From: Bacillota bacterium
GTDB lineage: Bacteria; Bacillota; Dethiobacteria; DTU022
NCBI GenBank assembly: GCA_029552125.1
Contig: JAKPEE010000104.1
Location: 1 to 37,267, forward strand
DNA length: 37,267 bases
Direction of reading: 5' to 3'
The translations under genes were made by a program, and so were the position numbers. The notes beneath the pieces were generated by a model. It was given only the letters and a program-made list of their open reading frames with translations, was not told the DNA's origin and searched no databases. This document shows positions 1 to 7,087 of this stretch, in pieces; within the stretch, counting starts at the first letter, position 1, and every line of letters begins with the position of its first letter.

Positions 1-84
1 TAATCTTATCGTTCATTCTTGAGAGGCCTCTTTCCTGGGTGTTGTTTCTCAAACCTATACCTTCTGGAACGAGGTCTCTCTTTT

Positions 85-105
85 CCTGCTTAAAGCAGGT
101 TTTTT
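85..105 (+). terminator. Possible intrinsic terminator, plus strand
   Basis: A 6-bp stem (CCTGCT / AGCAGG) with a 3-nt loop is followed by six T on the plus strand. It would end a plus-strand transcript coming from left of the window, convergent with ylbL. The stem is short, so support is modest. The rest of 1-192 shows no gene. Confidence 0.4.
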
Positions 106-192
106 CGATCCTCTCCCCCCGCTAACATTTTACTCATAGAATCCATTAACACAATGCCCGGGTAAAGAGACCCGATTATGGCGCAGGCAGTT

Positions 193-1245
193 TTACGCTG
201 CCGGAATCATTATCCAGTCATAACTGCTTTCCGGTTGAAAACTGCTCCCCGCGGCAGCCAATGAATCAAGAAAATCCAACGCTTCCTGCAAATTTTTTAC
301 CGGGACCAGTGTCATTTTTTTTGCCGCAGTTTTGGCCTCCTCATAATTTATTAACGGAACGAAAAAGTATTCGGCGCCTTCTCGTTCTGCGGCGATCACC
401 TTCTGGAAAACCCCGCCAATGGGACCAACATCCTCGTTAATATCCATGGTTCCAGTGCCGGCAATGAGCTTTCCACCGGTCAGATCTTCCGATAGAAGCT
501 GGTTCAAAATCTCCAGTACAAACATCAATCCTGCCGAAGGTCCCCCGATCTTACCTGTTTCAAGTTCAACATCAATCGGAAAAACAGGTTCCCAATCGAG
601 AGTAGATATATAAACACCCAATGCGGGCATTTCTGCATCGTCGGGATGCGGCGCCGTCGTCACGGTTAAATTGAGCTCCTCGGCGCCCCGCCGCACCGTC
701 AGCTTAACCGGATCTCCGACATGCCGGTTCTGCACGGCTGAAATAACCTCATTAGTCAGAGCCGCTTTTTTTCCGTCCACGGCAGTAATTATATCTCCTT
801 TTTCAAGAATCCCCCAGGAGGGGCTGTTCTCTAAAAAGCCTACCACGATTGCTCCCTCGTTGATGATCTCAACGTCATAACCGGCCCGCCGTAGAGCAAT
901 AACCTTGGCCGTGTTTTTACTCTCCTGCATCCACTGATCCAAAAGCCAGCGGTATTCCTGCATATTAATCCCCGGTGGAATTACATTCGAATAGCGCCTG
1001 ACTTCTATATGGGGATGTAAATATCCGTACACTAAATGCCACAACCGGGCCGATTGCTGGTTTACGGTTACCAAAAAAAATTTCCCTTGGTCATCTGTGT
1101 CCGCTCCCTCCACGGTTACCATCTTTGAAAGATCCTGGGCGGAGCCCGGTTTAATCAAGATGAAGTCGGTTGGAATAAAAAAACCTACGAACAGCAGGCC
1201 AAGAAGAATAATATAAATAAAAACCTTTCCTTTTTTTATTGCCAT
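193..1245 (-). CDS. ylbL: Membrane-anchored PDZ-Lon-like serine protease (YlbL/DdcP family)
   Basis: This protein has one N-terminal membrane anchor (about residues 10-27), a PDZ domain (about 115-205) and a C-terminal Lon-type protease domain. Numbered from the upstream ATG at 1251, the Ser-Lys dyad is visible as GGPSAG (Ser239) and GGVFQK (Lys284). The active site is expected outside the membrane. In Bacillus subtilis the family member YlbL (DdcP) helps clear the cell-division inhibitor YneA after DNA damage; the same role here is inference. Two in-frame ATGs are possible. The one at 1245 is preferred because an AGAAGG box lies 9 nt upstream and its ATG overlaps the TGA of the patatin gene (TGATG), which suggests translational coupling. 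The coaD, patatin, ylbL order matches the Bacillus ylb cluster. Confidence 0.9.
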   Translation of the reverse strand: MAIKKGKVFIYIILLGLLFVGFFIPTDFILIKPGSAQDLSKMVTVEGADTDDQGKFFLVTVNQQSARLWHLVYGYLHPHIEVRRYSNVIPPGINMQEYRWLLDQWMQESKNTAKVIALRRAGYDVEIINEGAIVVGFLENSPSWGILEKGDIITAVDGKKAALTNEVISAVQNRHVGDPVKLTVRRGAEELNLTVTTAPHPDDAEMPALGVYISTLDWEPVFPIDVELETGKIGGPSAGLMFVLEILNQLLSEDLTGGKLIAGTGTMDINEDVGPIGGVFQKVIAAEREGAEYFFVPLINYEEAKTAAKKMTLVPVKNLQEALDFLDSLAAAGSSFQPESSYDWIMIPAA

Positions 1246-2027
1246 CAGCATTGACCTTCTTTCTCTAATTTAGCCAGTAAGGGAAGGGCTTCCCGCGCCG
1301 CCTTCTCGCCTCTGATGATGGCCTCTTCAACACATTGAAAATCAAAAGGGCCCATGTCGCTCACCTTGGGGATAACAACCAGGTCGGCGTCCCGACTTAA
1401 GGACCGATTGATTTCCCGGGACATGATATCGAGCGATCTTGAGAGCACATCAAATATATGATCTATCTTATAGTCTCCCACATCAACCCCGACATCAACC
1501 GCAATAACCAGGTCAGCCCCCATCTCTCTGACAACCGAAGCGGGCACGCGCTGTAAAACACCGCCGTCAACCAGTAGTTTCTTCCCCATCTCCACGGGGC
1601 TGAAAATGCCGGGAATGGCACATGATGCGCGTACTGCCCTGGAGACAGAGCCTTCATTTATAACCACCCGTTCGCCGCTGATGAGATCAACAGCCACTAC
1701 CGCCAGGGGCAGAGAAAGATCTGCAAAAGATCTCCTGCCAGTAAGCATATGCAGCATTCGCTCCAGCTTTTCACCGGCAATTAAGCCCATGCGGGGGAAT
1801 GTTATATCCATCCAGGTACGGCGGGAAATACGCTGTGCCAGACGTTCAATTAACTTTAAATTCAGCCCGCAGGCATAGAGTGCTGCAATAACAGCTCCCA
1901 TGCTGGTTCCAGAGATAAAATCCACCTTTATCCCCGATTCCTGCAACACCCTGAGAACCCCAATATGGGCCAGCCCCCGGGCCAGGCCGGCGCCCAAAGC
2001 CAAACCGATTTTTTGATCCTTAAACAT
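1245..2027 (-). CDS. Patatin-like phospholipase/esterase (RssA/YlbK type)
   Basis: A 260-residue patatin-fold hydrolase. It shows the glycine-rich oxyanion loop near the N-terminus (GAGLARGLAHIG), the nucleophile elbow GTSMG with Ser42, and the catalytic Asp154 in LLVDGG, so the Ser-Asp dyad is complete. There is no clear signal peptide or membrane segment, so it is probably cytosolic or peripheral. Family members hydrolyse acyl esters, but the substrate of this bacterial subgroup is not known. The gene lies directly upstream of ylbL and overlaps its start, as ylbK and ylbL do in B. subtilis, so the two are probably co-translated. Confidence 0.9.
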   Translation of the reverse strand: MFKDQKIGLALGAGLARGLAHIGVLRVLQESGIKVDFISGTSMGAVIAALYACGLNLKLIERLAQRISRRTWMDITFPRMGLIAGEKLERMLHMLTGRRSFADLSLPLAVVAVDLISGERVVINEGSVSRAVRASCAIPGIFSPVEMGKKLLVDGGVLQRVPASVVREMGADLVIAVDVGVDVGDYKIDHIFDVLSRSLDIMSREINRSLSRDADLVVIPKVSDMGPFDFQCVEEAIIRGEKAAREALPLLAKLEKEGQC

Positions 2028-2059
2028 ATGGCACCATTTACTCTAATGCCGGAGCACGG

Positions 2060-2284
2060 CTAAAGAGAGAATATGTAATAGAAGAGATATAAAGCTACAG
2101 CACAGGTAAGCGCTCCGCCAATTCTCAGGACGAAGAGATAAGCCGGTACCGGGGGAATATCTTTTGCCCTTCTGCCGATACGAAGCCACCAGAATACCTT
2201 GGGAAAAAACAAAGAAATAAGGCCGATAATAAGAATAATTGAAGCCAGTATAATAAAACCAATCCTATCGCCGGGCTGCGGCAT
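2060..2284 (-). CDS. Small two-helix membrane protein, unknown function
   Basis: A 74-residue protein with two hydrophobic segments (about 9-27 and 49-71) joined by a short basic loop containing WWLRIGRRAK. I do not recognise a family. The start is supported by a GGAAGG box upstream. It sits 32 nt upstream of the patatin gene on the same strand, between coaD and the patatin gene, where B. subtilis carries the much larger ylbJ; it is not a YlbJ fragment that I can recognise. Probably co-transcribed with the two genes after it. Confidence 0.65.
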   Translation of the reverse strand: MPQPGDRIGFIILASIILIIGLISLFFPKVFWWLRIGRRAKDIPPVPAYLFVLRIGGALTCAVALYLFYYIFSL

Positions 2285-2449
2285 TTAATAATTCATCCTT
2301 CCTGTTTTTTAAAGTATATTCTTTTATGCTGAGCAATTTCCTTTAAAACACCGGAAATATTGTTGAAGACCGGGTATAATGAAATTAGTGTAATAAAAAG
2401 GCTATGAGCTGCCGGCCAATTACCCGGAGGCGGTGATACGTGATGAAGT

Positions 2450-2932
2450 TCAAGCGCAGCGGAATTTTTGAATTATAAGATCATATACTTCCGGGGGCAC
2501 CAGATCCTTAATTTCCCCTCCAAAACTGGCGATCTCTTTGACAATGCTGGAACTCAAGTAAGAATATTTGCTGTTTGTTACCATGAACAAGGTCTCCACT
2601 GCGGGGTTCAACTTGCGATTTACCAGCGCCATCTGAAACTCAAATTCGAAGTCTGAAATAGCTCTCAAACCCTTGATAATAATATTAATATTATTTTTCT
2701 TCACGTAGTCTATCAATAATCCGCTAAAAAAATCGATCTCTACATTGGGATAACGGGCGGTACTGCGCCGCAGCATTTCCAACCTTTCTTCTATGGTAAA
2801 TACTGTCTGCTTACGCGGGTTTTTCAAAACGGCAACGATCAAATGATCCACGATGGCGCTCGTTCTGCTGATAATATCGAGATGACCTTTAGTAATCGGA
2901 TCAAAACTGCCGGGGTAAATCGCTTTCTCCAT
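2450..2932 (-). CDS. coaD: Phosphopantetheine adenylyltransferase
   Basis: A full-length 160-residue CoaD. It transfers the adenylyl group of ATP to 4'-phosphopantetheine, making dephospho-CoA, the penultimate step of coenzyme A synthesis in the cytosol. The nucleotidyltransferase signature is intact: [12 protein letters not shown] with the TxGH-type histidine at residue 17, and the C-terminal ISSTxxR-like region reads SSSIVKE. In many Firmicutes rsmD lies directly upstream of coaD. Here the upstream side holds a small-RNA candidate and a spore protein gene instead. Confidence 0.97.
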   Translation of the reverse strand: MEKAIYPGSFDPITKGHLDIISRTSAIVDHLIVAVLKNPRKQTVFTIEERLEMLRRSTARYPNVEIDFFSGLLIDYVKKNNINIIIKGLRAISDFEFEFQMALVNRKLNPAVETLFMVTNSKYSYLSSSIVKEIASFGGEIKDLVPPEVYDLIIQKFRCA

Positions 2933-3134
2933 TTATCGCACTCCCCCTTTAATTTATCTGAAAGATTATAGATATGAAAGCTGTAATAACTTCGGCATTT
3001 CCATCCCCAGTTCCTTCCTTTGTAAAAATAAAAATTGTGTTAAATTGCTCTTTTACCACAATTGTTACTTTATATAACTTTAAAATGAATTTATCCTCTT
3101 TTTAGCTCGTATAATAACATATTTCTCAAGGAGT

Positions 3135-3164
3135 GTATAAAATACTTTGCCATTAACCATAATA
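3135..3164 (+). promoter_or_regulatory. Sigma-G-type promoter of the small RNA candidate
   Basis: GTATA (3135-3139) and CATAATA (3158-3164) are separated by exactly 18 nt. This fits the forespore sigma-G consensus GNATR-N18-CATNNTA as I know it. The predicted transcript start is near 3171. There is no open reading frame with a ribosome site downstream, only a structured, pyrimidine-rich stretch that ends in a terminator. Confidence 0.6.
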
Positions 3165-3170
3165 CAAATG

Positions 3171-3277
3171 AAGCAACAATAATTCCCCGTAAGCTCTTCC
3201 TCCGGTTTCTCCTCTCCCAACCGCCGCGAAAGCGGTGATTTAACCGCAGGCCAATCAAAGACCTGCGGTCTTTTTTT
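3171..3277 (+). ncRNA. csfG: Candidate forespore small RNA (CsfG-like)
   Basis: The interval between coaD and the spore protein gene has the layout of a small RNA gene of about 105 nt. It has a sigma-G-type promoter just upstream, a pyrimidine-rich central tract (about 3195-3218, with CTTCCTCC and TCTCCTCTCCC), a 5-bp hairpin ACCGC/GCGGT (3220-3236), and an 8-bp terminator hairpin with seven T. Both hairpins open with ACCGC. CsfG is a sporulation-specific RNA of endospore formers that in B. subtilis lies in the ylb region near rsmD and coaD. The position, promoter type and pyrimidine-rich centre agree with that RNA, but the identity is inference from context, without alignment. Confidence 0.5.
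3243..3277 (+). terminator. Intrinsic terminator of the small RNA
   Basis: A perfect 8-bp stem, ACCGCAGG (3243-3250) with CCTGCGGT (3262-3269), has an 11-nt loop and is followed by seven T on the plus strand. No plus-strand protein gene lies upstream, which is itself evidence for a non-coding transcript. Confidence 0.75.
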
Positions 3278-3280
3278 ATC

Positions 3281-3314
3281 TATAAAAAAAATAAAAGGCG
3301 GGCCGGAGCCCGCC
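3281..3314 (-). terminator. Intrinsic terminator of the spore protein gene
   Basis: A perfect 7-bp G/C stem (GGCGGGC / GCCCGCC, 4-nt loop) at 3297-3314 is followed on the minus strand by a 16-nt T-rich run. It lies 22 nt past the stop codon of the spore protein gene. Confidence 0.85.
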
Positions 3315-3336
3315 AATGTATTAACCGAAATAAGTG

Positions 3337-3561
3337 CTACAACTGGGTGGGATTCGTCGCACCCTTGCCGGCCATCTGGTTTTCAGCTGCCTGAATCATT
3401 CTTTTTACCATGATTCCGCCAACATAGCCGTTCTGGCGGGAGGGCAGCGCGCCGAGATCGCCGCTGTAGTCGATCCCCAGCTCATTGGCAATTTCATACT
3501 TGAAATTTTCAAGAGCCTGAGCTGCTTCCCTGACCACAATACGATTTGGTCTCCGCGGCAT
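3337..3561 (-). CDS. Alpha/beta-type small acid-soluble spore protein
   Basis: A 74-residue SASP of the alpha/beta family. These proteins coat forespore DNA, shift it toward an A-like form and protect it from UV and chemicals, then are degraded at germination. The first conserved region is present, including the germination protease site region FKYEIANELGI, where cleavage follows the Glu. The second conserved region (GGIMVKRMIQAAE) also matches. The start is fixed by an AAGGAGGTG ribosome site. The gene is monocistronic, with its own terminator and a likely sigma-G promoter, as expected for late forespore expression. Confidence 0.95.
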   Translation of the reverse strand: MPRRPNRIVVREAAQALENFKYEIANELGIDYSGDLGALPSRQNGYVGGIMVKRMIQAAENQMAGKGATNPTQL

Positions 3562-3593
3562 TCATTTTCACCTCCTTGTCGTTAATGCAATCT

Positions 3594-3622
3594 TAGTTTG
3601 GCATGCCGGCGGTTAATTATGC
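3594..3622 (-). promoter_or_regulatory. Probable sigma-G promoter of the spore protein gene
   Basis: On the minus strand, GCATA (3622-3618) is followed after 17 nt by CAAACTA (3600-3594), one base away from the sigma-G -10 consensus CATNNTA. It lies about 33 nt upstream of the start codon. Confidence 0.45.
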
Positions 3623-3733
3623 TTAGTATTGTTTTCAATAAAAATATTATTTTGTTTCATTTATAAAACAAAACCTGTATTGCCAGATGAAATAACTACC
3701 ATTTATTTACATGTCTTTTCAAAATTTAAATAT

Positions 3734-3762
3734 TTGAGATCGCTACGGTAATGTGCTAAAAT
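3734..3762 (+). promoter_or_regulatory. SigA-type promoter of rpmB
   Basis: TTGAGA (3734-3739) and TAAAAT (3757-3762) are separated by 17 nt, and a TG dinucleotide sits one base upstream of the -10 element (extended -10). It is well placed to drive rpmB about 50 nt downstream. Confidence 0.7.
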
Positions 3763-3816
3763 AGGAGCGCACTCATAGTAGTATAAGCATTGATGAGCAG
3801 GAGGATGAAATAGACA

Positions 3817-4008
3817 GTGGCCAAAATATGTCAGATTTGCGGTAAAGGTAAGGTTGGAGGGTTTCAGATCAGCCATTCACATATTAAAACAAAACGGCTG
3901 TGGCGTCCTAACATTCATAAGGTAAAAGCGCTGGTTAAGGGAACTTCCCGCCGAATTAATGTATGTTCTCGCTGTCTTAAATCCGGTCGGGTAGAGCGAT
4001 CGATATAA
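3817..4008 (+). CDS. rpmB: 50S ribosomal protein L28
   Basis: A complete 63-residue bL28 of the large ribosomal subunit. It keeps two CxxC pairs (CQIC near residue 6 and CSRC near 50), so it is the zinc-binding form of the protein. The family signature running into SHSHIKTKRLWRPN is clear. Translation starts at GTG, with GGAGG 12 nt upstream, a rather long spacing. In B. subtilis rpmB lies next to spoVM. Here spoVM is about 2 kb away on the opposite strand, with an acyl-CoA dehydrogenase gene between them, so a local rearrangement is likely. Confidence 0.97.
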   Translation: MAKICQICGKGKVGGFQISHSHIKTKRLWRPNIHKVKALVKGTSRRINVCSRCLKSGRVERSI

Positions 4009-4065
4009 ACCCTGCGGTTTAGCGAAGTTTTACCCGGATTACCGTATCTCTCTAAATATCGGCCA

Positions 4066-4102
4066 GGAAAAAGGGCTGCCCCGGATAATAGGGACAGCCC
4101 TT
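4066..4102 (-). terminator. Terminator of the acyl-CoA dehydrogenase gene
   Basis: A 12-bp stem, counting one G-U pair in the minus-strand RNA, is built on AAGGGCTG / CAGCCCTT and followed by five T on the minus strand. It lies about 20 nt after the dehydrogenase stop. It may also act weakly on rpmB transcripts from the other side. Confidence 0.75.
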
Positions 4103-4122
4103 TAAAAACAATTTTCTAATTT

Positions 4123-5901
4123 TTAACGGCGCTCCAGGAAGTATCTCTTCCCTTCATAGACTGCATCAGCAATTTCCCGGCGCAGAGCATAAGTGTTGAT
4201 TGGCCTGATATTGGTCAGAATGCTTAATCCATTTAAGGTCTTGGCCAAAGTGTCGCCTTCCAGAGTTCCGGCGAGGATCTCTTTCGCCCATGTTTCAAGC
4301 TTGGGAACCATGTCATTGACCAAAACCTGGGTCATGATCAGCGGGAGCCGCGCCGCTTCCATTCCCTGGCTCGCGATGATCTTCTTGGTTCTCAGCAGAG
4401 CGCTTTCAACAGCGAATATTTCCATGGCAATATCTGCAAGCCGGACCAGGATCTCCTGCTCATTGGTCAGCGCTTCACTGAATTTCTGGGCGGCATTTCC
4501 GGCGGCCATGAGGAAGAGCTTCTTCATCTTATTTAGGATGAAGTCTTCCCGGGCCGGGCTTTCCGCGGGTTCCTCCGCCTCTCTCAGTTTTTTCAGCTCT
4601 TCGCCCAAGCCGAATACGGCATCCATGAAGGGAACTTCACCCTTGAGGGCTTTCCGCATCAGGGTGCCCGGGATCAGCATCCGGTTGACCTCGTTGGTGC
4701 CCTCAAAAATGCGGTTGATGCGGCTGTCGCGATAGGCCCGCTCCACGGGGTATTCCTGGCAGTAACCGTAACCTCCATAGATTTGCACGGCCTCGTCAAC
4801 CACATAGTCCAGGGCTTCCGAGCAGTAAACCTTGGAGATTGAACACTCGATGGCATACTCCTGGATAGCTTCCACGATCTTGCTGCCGTCTCCGCCTTCG
4901 GCAATGACCTCTTCCAACTTCTTGTCAATCATGCCGCCGAGCCTGTAGACCAGACTCTCGGTAGTATAAATGAGCATCGCCATCTGGGCGATCTTATACT
5001 TGGTCAGATTGAAATTGGCGATAGGCTGCTTGAACTGGATTCTCTGCAGGGCATATTCGGCAGCGCTTTCGATACCTCTCTTGCAACCGCCGACACAGCC
5101 TGCGCCAAGCTTGAACCGGCCAATGTTAAGGATATTGAAAGCCACCTGGTGCCCTTTTCCTTCCTTCCAAAGCATATTCTCAACGGGCACCTTCACATTT
5201 TCCAGGATCACGCTGCGGGTTGAAGATCCGTGGATCCCCATCTTTTTCTCTTCCGCACCAAGGGTAACCCCTTCGGTATCAGCGTCAACAATAAAAGCGG
5301 TGAACTTCTCTCCATCAATTTTGGCATAGGTAATAATTACATCCGCCCAGGCTGCATTGGTGATAAATGTCTTCTCCCCGTTTAAAATATAGTATTTGCC
5401 GTCTTCGGAGAGAGTGGCCACTGTTTTGCAGTTCATGGCGTCGGAACCGGCTTCCGGCTCGGTTAAAGCATAGGCGGCAATCAATTCACCCGTTGCCAGC
5501 CCCGGCAGGTATTTTTTCTTCTGCTCTTCCGTACCGAAGAAAACAATGGGCAGGGTGCCAATGCCCGTATGCGCACCAAAAGCAGTGGCAAATGAACCGC
5601 CGCCGGAGACACACTCGGTTATCAGCATCGTGGTAATTTTGTCTGCTTCTTCACCGCCGAATTCTTCGGGAATGTCACTGCTCAACAGTCCCAGTTCACC
5701 GGCTTTGCGGAGTAGACCTATGGTCACCCCTTCTTCTTTCTCTTCAATCTCCTCTGTTTTGGGAATAACTTCATTCTCCACAAAATCTAAAACTGTGTTT
5801 TTAATCATCAGGTGAATTTCGTCAAATTCTTCAGGTGTAAACACTGTCTTCTCGTCGACAGGGCCCAGTAAAAAAGCTCCTCCCTTGATCAACTCACTCA
5901 T
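4123..5901 (-). CDS. Acyl-CoA dehydrogenase, long form (FadE/VLCAD-like)
   Basis: A 592-residue FAD enzyme that oxidises acyl-CoA to trans-2-enoyl-CoA and passes electrons to electron-transfer flavoprotein. Residues about 25-410 are the standard acyl-CoA dehydrogenase fold: N-terminal helical domain, beta-domain with the YALTEPEAGSDA motif (about 144-155) and C-terminal helical domain with the catalytic base Glu400 in IFEGTNEV. About 180 further residues form the extension typical of B. subtilis FadE and mitochondrial VLCAD, which are longer than the usual 380-residue enzymes. No etfAB, thiolase or hydratase gene is adjacent, so its chain-length preference and partners cannot be inferred. The gene is monocistronic, with its own terminator and a palindrome in the promoter region. 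Confidence 0.95.
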   Translation of the reverse strand: MSELIKGGAFLLGPVDEKTVFTPEEFDEIHLMIKNTVLDFVENEVIPKTEEIEEKEEGVTIGLLRKAGELGLLSSDIPEEFGGEEADKITTMLITECVSGGGSFATAFGAHTGIGTLPIVFFGTEEQKKKYLPGLATGELIAAYALTEPEAGSDAMNCKTVATLSEDGKYYILNGEKTFITNAAWADVIITYAKIDGEKFTAFIVDADTEGVTLGAEEKKMGIHGSSTRSVILENVKVPVENMLWKEGKGHQVAFNILNIGRFKLGAGCVGGCKRGIESAAEYALQRIQFKQPIANFNLTKYKIAQMAMLIYTTESLVYRLGGMIDKKLEEVIAEGGDGSKIVEAIQEYAIECSISKVYCSEALDYVVDEAVQIYGGYGYCQEYPVERAYRDSRINRIFEGTNEVNRMLIPGTLMRKALKGEVPFMDAVFGLGEELKKLREAEEPAESPAREDFILNKMKKLFLMAAGNAAQKFSEALTNEQEILVRLADIAMEIFAVESALLRTKKIIASQGMEAARLPLIMTQVLVNDMVPKLETWAKEILAGTLEGDTLAKTLNGLSILTNIRPINTYALRREIADAVYEGKRYFLERR

Positions 5902-5931
5902 TTCCGTGCTTCACCCCTTATTTTATTTATA

Positions 5932-5958
5932 ATTATAGATAAAAGAATACTTTTATCT
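5932..5958 (-). promoter_or_regulatory. Promoter region with a 22-bp palindrome upstream of the acyl-CoA dehydrogenase gene
   Basis: Positions 5937-5958 form a perfect inverted repeat, AGATAAAAG-AATA-CTTTTATCT. A TATAAT -10 box (5937-5932, minus strand) abuts it on the gene side, so the palindrome occupies the spacer between -10 and -35. A bound repressor there would block RNA polymerase. The -35 is unclear (TTAACA at 20 nt spacing). Fatty-acid oxidation genes are often under TetR- or GntR-type repressors, but which protein binds here is not visible. Confidence 0.5.
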
Positions 5959-6101
5959 GTTAATATTTTCGCTGGTAAAATAACATTCCCTGCTTTGTGA
6001 AACTTTTAACTTGTCGCCTTATTTTTTGTATTAAGCATTTTTAAAAAAATAACCCCGGCCTGCCGGGATTATAACATCGGTCTCCCCCCGGGGATATGGG
6101 C

Positions 6102-6182
6102 TTAGCTTTTTACGAATATCCCCAGGATACCTTTGACAATACCCTTTAAAATGTAAGGCACTTTGATCACATAAAAGCGCAC
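6102..6182 (-). CDS. spoVM: Stage V sporulation protein SpoVM
   Basis: A 26-codon gene that starts at GTG. Its product runs from MRFYVIKVPYIL to GIFVKS and lines up along its whole length with B. subtilis SpoVM, also 26 residues and starting MKFYTIKLPKFL. Conserved features are the FY-IK-P start, the central amphipathic helix with GIV-(K/R), and the basic tail. SpoVM is an amphipathic helix that recognises the curvature of the outer forespore membrane and anchors SpoIVA to begin spore coat assembly. A strong GGAGGGAG ribosome site lies 6 nt upstream. The gene follows a 58-codon membrane protein gene by 37 nt, so the two probably share a transcript. Confidence 0.9.
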   Translation of the reverse strand: MRFYVIKVPYILKGIVKGILGIFVKS

Positions 6183-6219
6183 CGTGAACTCCCTCCTTTA
6201 TGGAAGCATATTCAGCCCT

Positions 6220-6396
6220 TTACCAGTAATAACGATCGTATATGTAAAGCTGCCAGCCCACCCAGATCAATAGTGCGCCCAGCAGCAGCGGCCACAGGTA
6301 GAGCGGAAGCATTCTGATGACAAGAATTGCCCCCCCTACTCCCAGAATTATACCGCCACTTTTTCTCAGGAATATGCCCATGCGCCTGGCACCCAT
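6220..6396 (-). CDS. Small membrane protein upstream of spoVM
   Basis: A 58-residue protein with a basic start (MGARRMGIFLRKSGG) and two adjoining hydrophobic stretches (about 15-28 and 30-49), ending in an aromatic YIYDRYYW tail. I do not recognise a family. Codon use and composition look genuine, whereas a longer overlapping reading frame at 6212-6412 has a non-natural composition. It is 37 nt upstream of spoVM and downstream of a good promoter. A role in sporulation is suggested only by the neighbour. Confidence 0.6.
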   Translation of the reverse strand: MGARRMGIFLRKSGGIILGVGGAILVIRMLPLYLWPLLLGALLIWVGWQLYIYDRYYW

Positions 6397-6432
6397 ATTT
6401 ACCTACCCCCAATTCCCTACGGAGTGCCCTTT

Positions 6433-6461
6433 ATTATATGCGCCGGCTGGAGAAGTGTTAA
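6433..6461 (-). promoter_or_regulatory. Promoter of the small membrane protein-spoVM operon
   Basis: On the minus strand TTAACA (6461-6456) and TATAAT (6438-6433) are separated by 17 nt, a near-perfect SigA promoter. The same -10 region also reads CATATAAT, which fits the sigma-E -10 element, but no good sigma-E -35 is seen. B. subtilis spoVM is sigma-E dependent. Confidence 0.55.
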
Positions 6462-6507
6462 AGCCCAAACAAATTTGTAATTGCTATGAAAGGCTCCACC
6501 GTGTTGT

Positions 6508-6540
6508 GTCATCCTGAGGGCGAAGCCCGAAGGAACCCTG
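6508..6540 (+). repeat. Intergenic repeat of the GTCATCCTGAG type, copy 1
   Basis: This stretch begins GTCATCCTGAG, followed by a short CGAAG palindrome. A copy of the same element in the opposite orientation lies at 20585-20612. The wider gap 6462-6672 holds no gene that I can support. Confidence 0.5.
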
Positions 6541-6672
6541 CTTTTCGTTTACCTATCTGAACATAGTGAAGGAATCCCAAAACAGGGCTAACACAGGAAA
6601 AACAAATTCTAAACCAGGCGTAATTCCTTGCTTCAGCCTCATTTTTGTGCTAATATTATCTCGCAGGAACGT

Positions 6673-6758
6673 GCCGAAGTGGCGGAACTGGCAGACGCAC
6701 ACGACTCAAAATCGTGCGGGCTCAGCCCATGTGGGTTCGACTCCCACCTTCGGCACCA
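6673..6758 (+). tRNA. tRNA-Leu (anticodon CAA)
   Basis: A complete 86-nt type II tRNA. The acceptor stem is GCCGAAG / CTTCGGC, followed by discriminator A and an encoded CCA. The anticodon stem CACGA / TCGTG holds the loop CTCAAAA with anticodon CAA, which reads UUG. The variable arm is long, as in leucine tRNAs, and the T arm has GTTCGACTC. A rho-independent terminator follows. This gene is the apparent integration site of the decayed element that follows it. Confidence 0.97.
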
Positions 6759-6772
6759 AGGCAATAACGACG

Positions 6773-6809
6773 GGGTTTTTAAGGCCATCCTTAAAAACCC
6801 ATTTTTATT
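6773..6809 (+). terminator. Terminator of tRNA-Leu
   Basis: A perfect 12-bp stem, GGGTTTTTAAGG / CCTTAAAAACCC, with a 4-nt CCAT loop is followed by ATTTTTATT. It is duplicated, with one base missing from the right arm, at 7683-7719. Confidence 0.85.
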
Positions 6810-6826
6810 ACACGACCATAAGCCAG

Positions 6827-7000
6827 AAGTGCCACTTCGGCCGCTTTAGCGAGCGGACCGACGAAAACCAGCTCCAGCTTTTCAACGAAGCCGATGCCGA
6901 ATGCAAACCATCAGCGCCGGAGCCAATCATGGAAGAGATCACCTACCGGCGGCCGAAGCAAAAAGGCAAGCGCGACGAGCGGCTAAAAGACTGCCGGTAG
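6827..7000 (+). pseudogene. IS66-type transposase (TnpC) N-terminal fragment
   Basis: The frame encodes about 57 residues that match an early part of IS66 TnpC: a KFGRSSEKTDENQ-like block (here FGRFSERTDENQLQLFNEAD), an acidic linker, then EEITYRRPKQKGKRDERLKD. In intact transposases this is followed by several hundred residues with the catalytic DDE core. Here a stop codon comes directly after it. The 5' end begins abruptly next to the duplicated tRNA segment. It is a relic; no IS ends are seen. Confidence 0.75.
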
Positions 7001-7087
7001 AAAGAAAAGAAGTATTTTTATTCGGATAGGTGGAAAGATAAGATTGCCGCGAGATAAAAAGTAATCCATCATGAAGGAGACTAAAGG

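Noticed and set aside
2468-2656. 62-codon plus-strand frame inside coaD
   Set aside because: Antisense shadow of coaD without a start signal.
3080-3316. 78-codon minus-strand frame between coaD and the spore protein gene
   Set aside because: It runs through two terminators and the small-RNA candidate, has an unlikely composition and no ribosome site.
6212-6412. 66-codon minus-strand frame upstream of spoVM
   Set aside because: A different frame of the same strand gives a cleaner hydrophobic protein (6220-6396) with natural composition.
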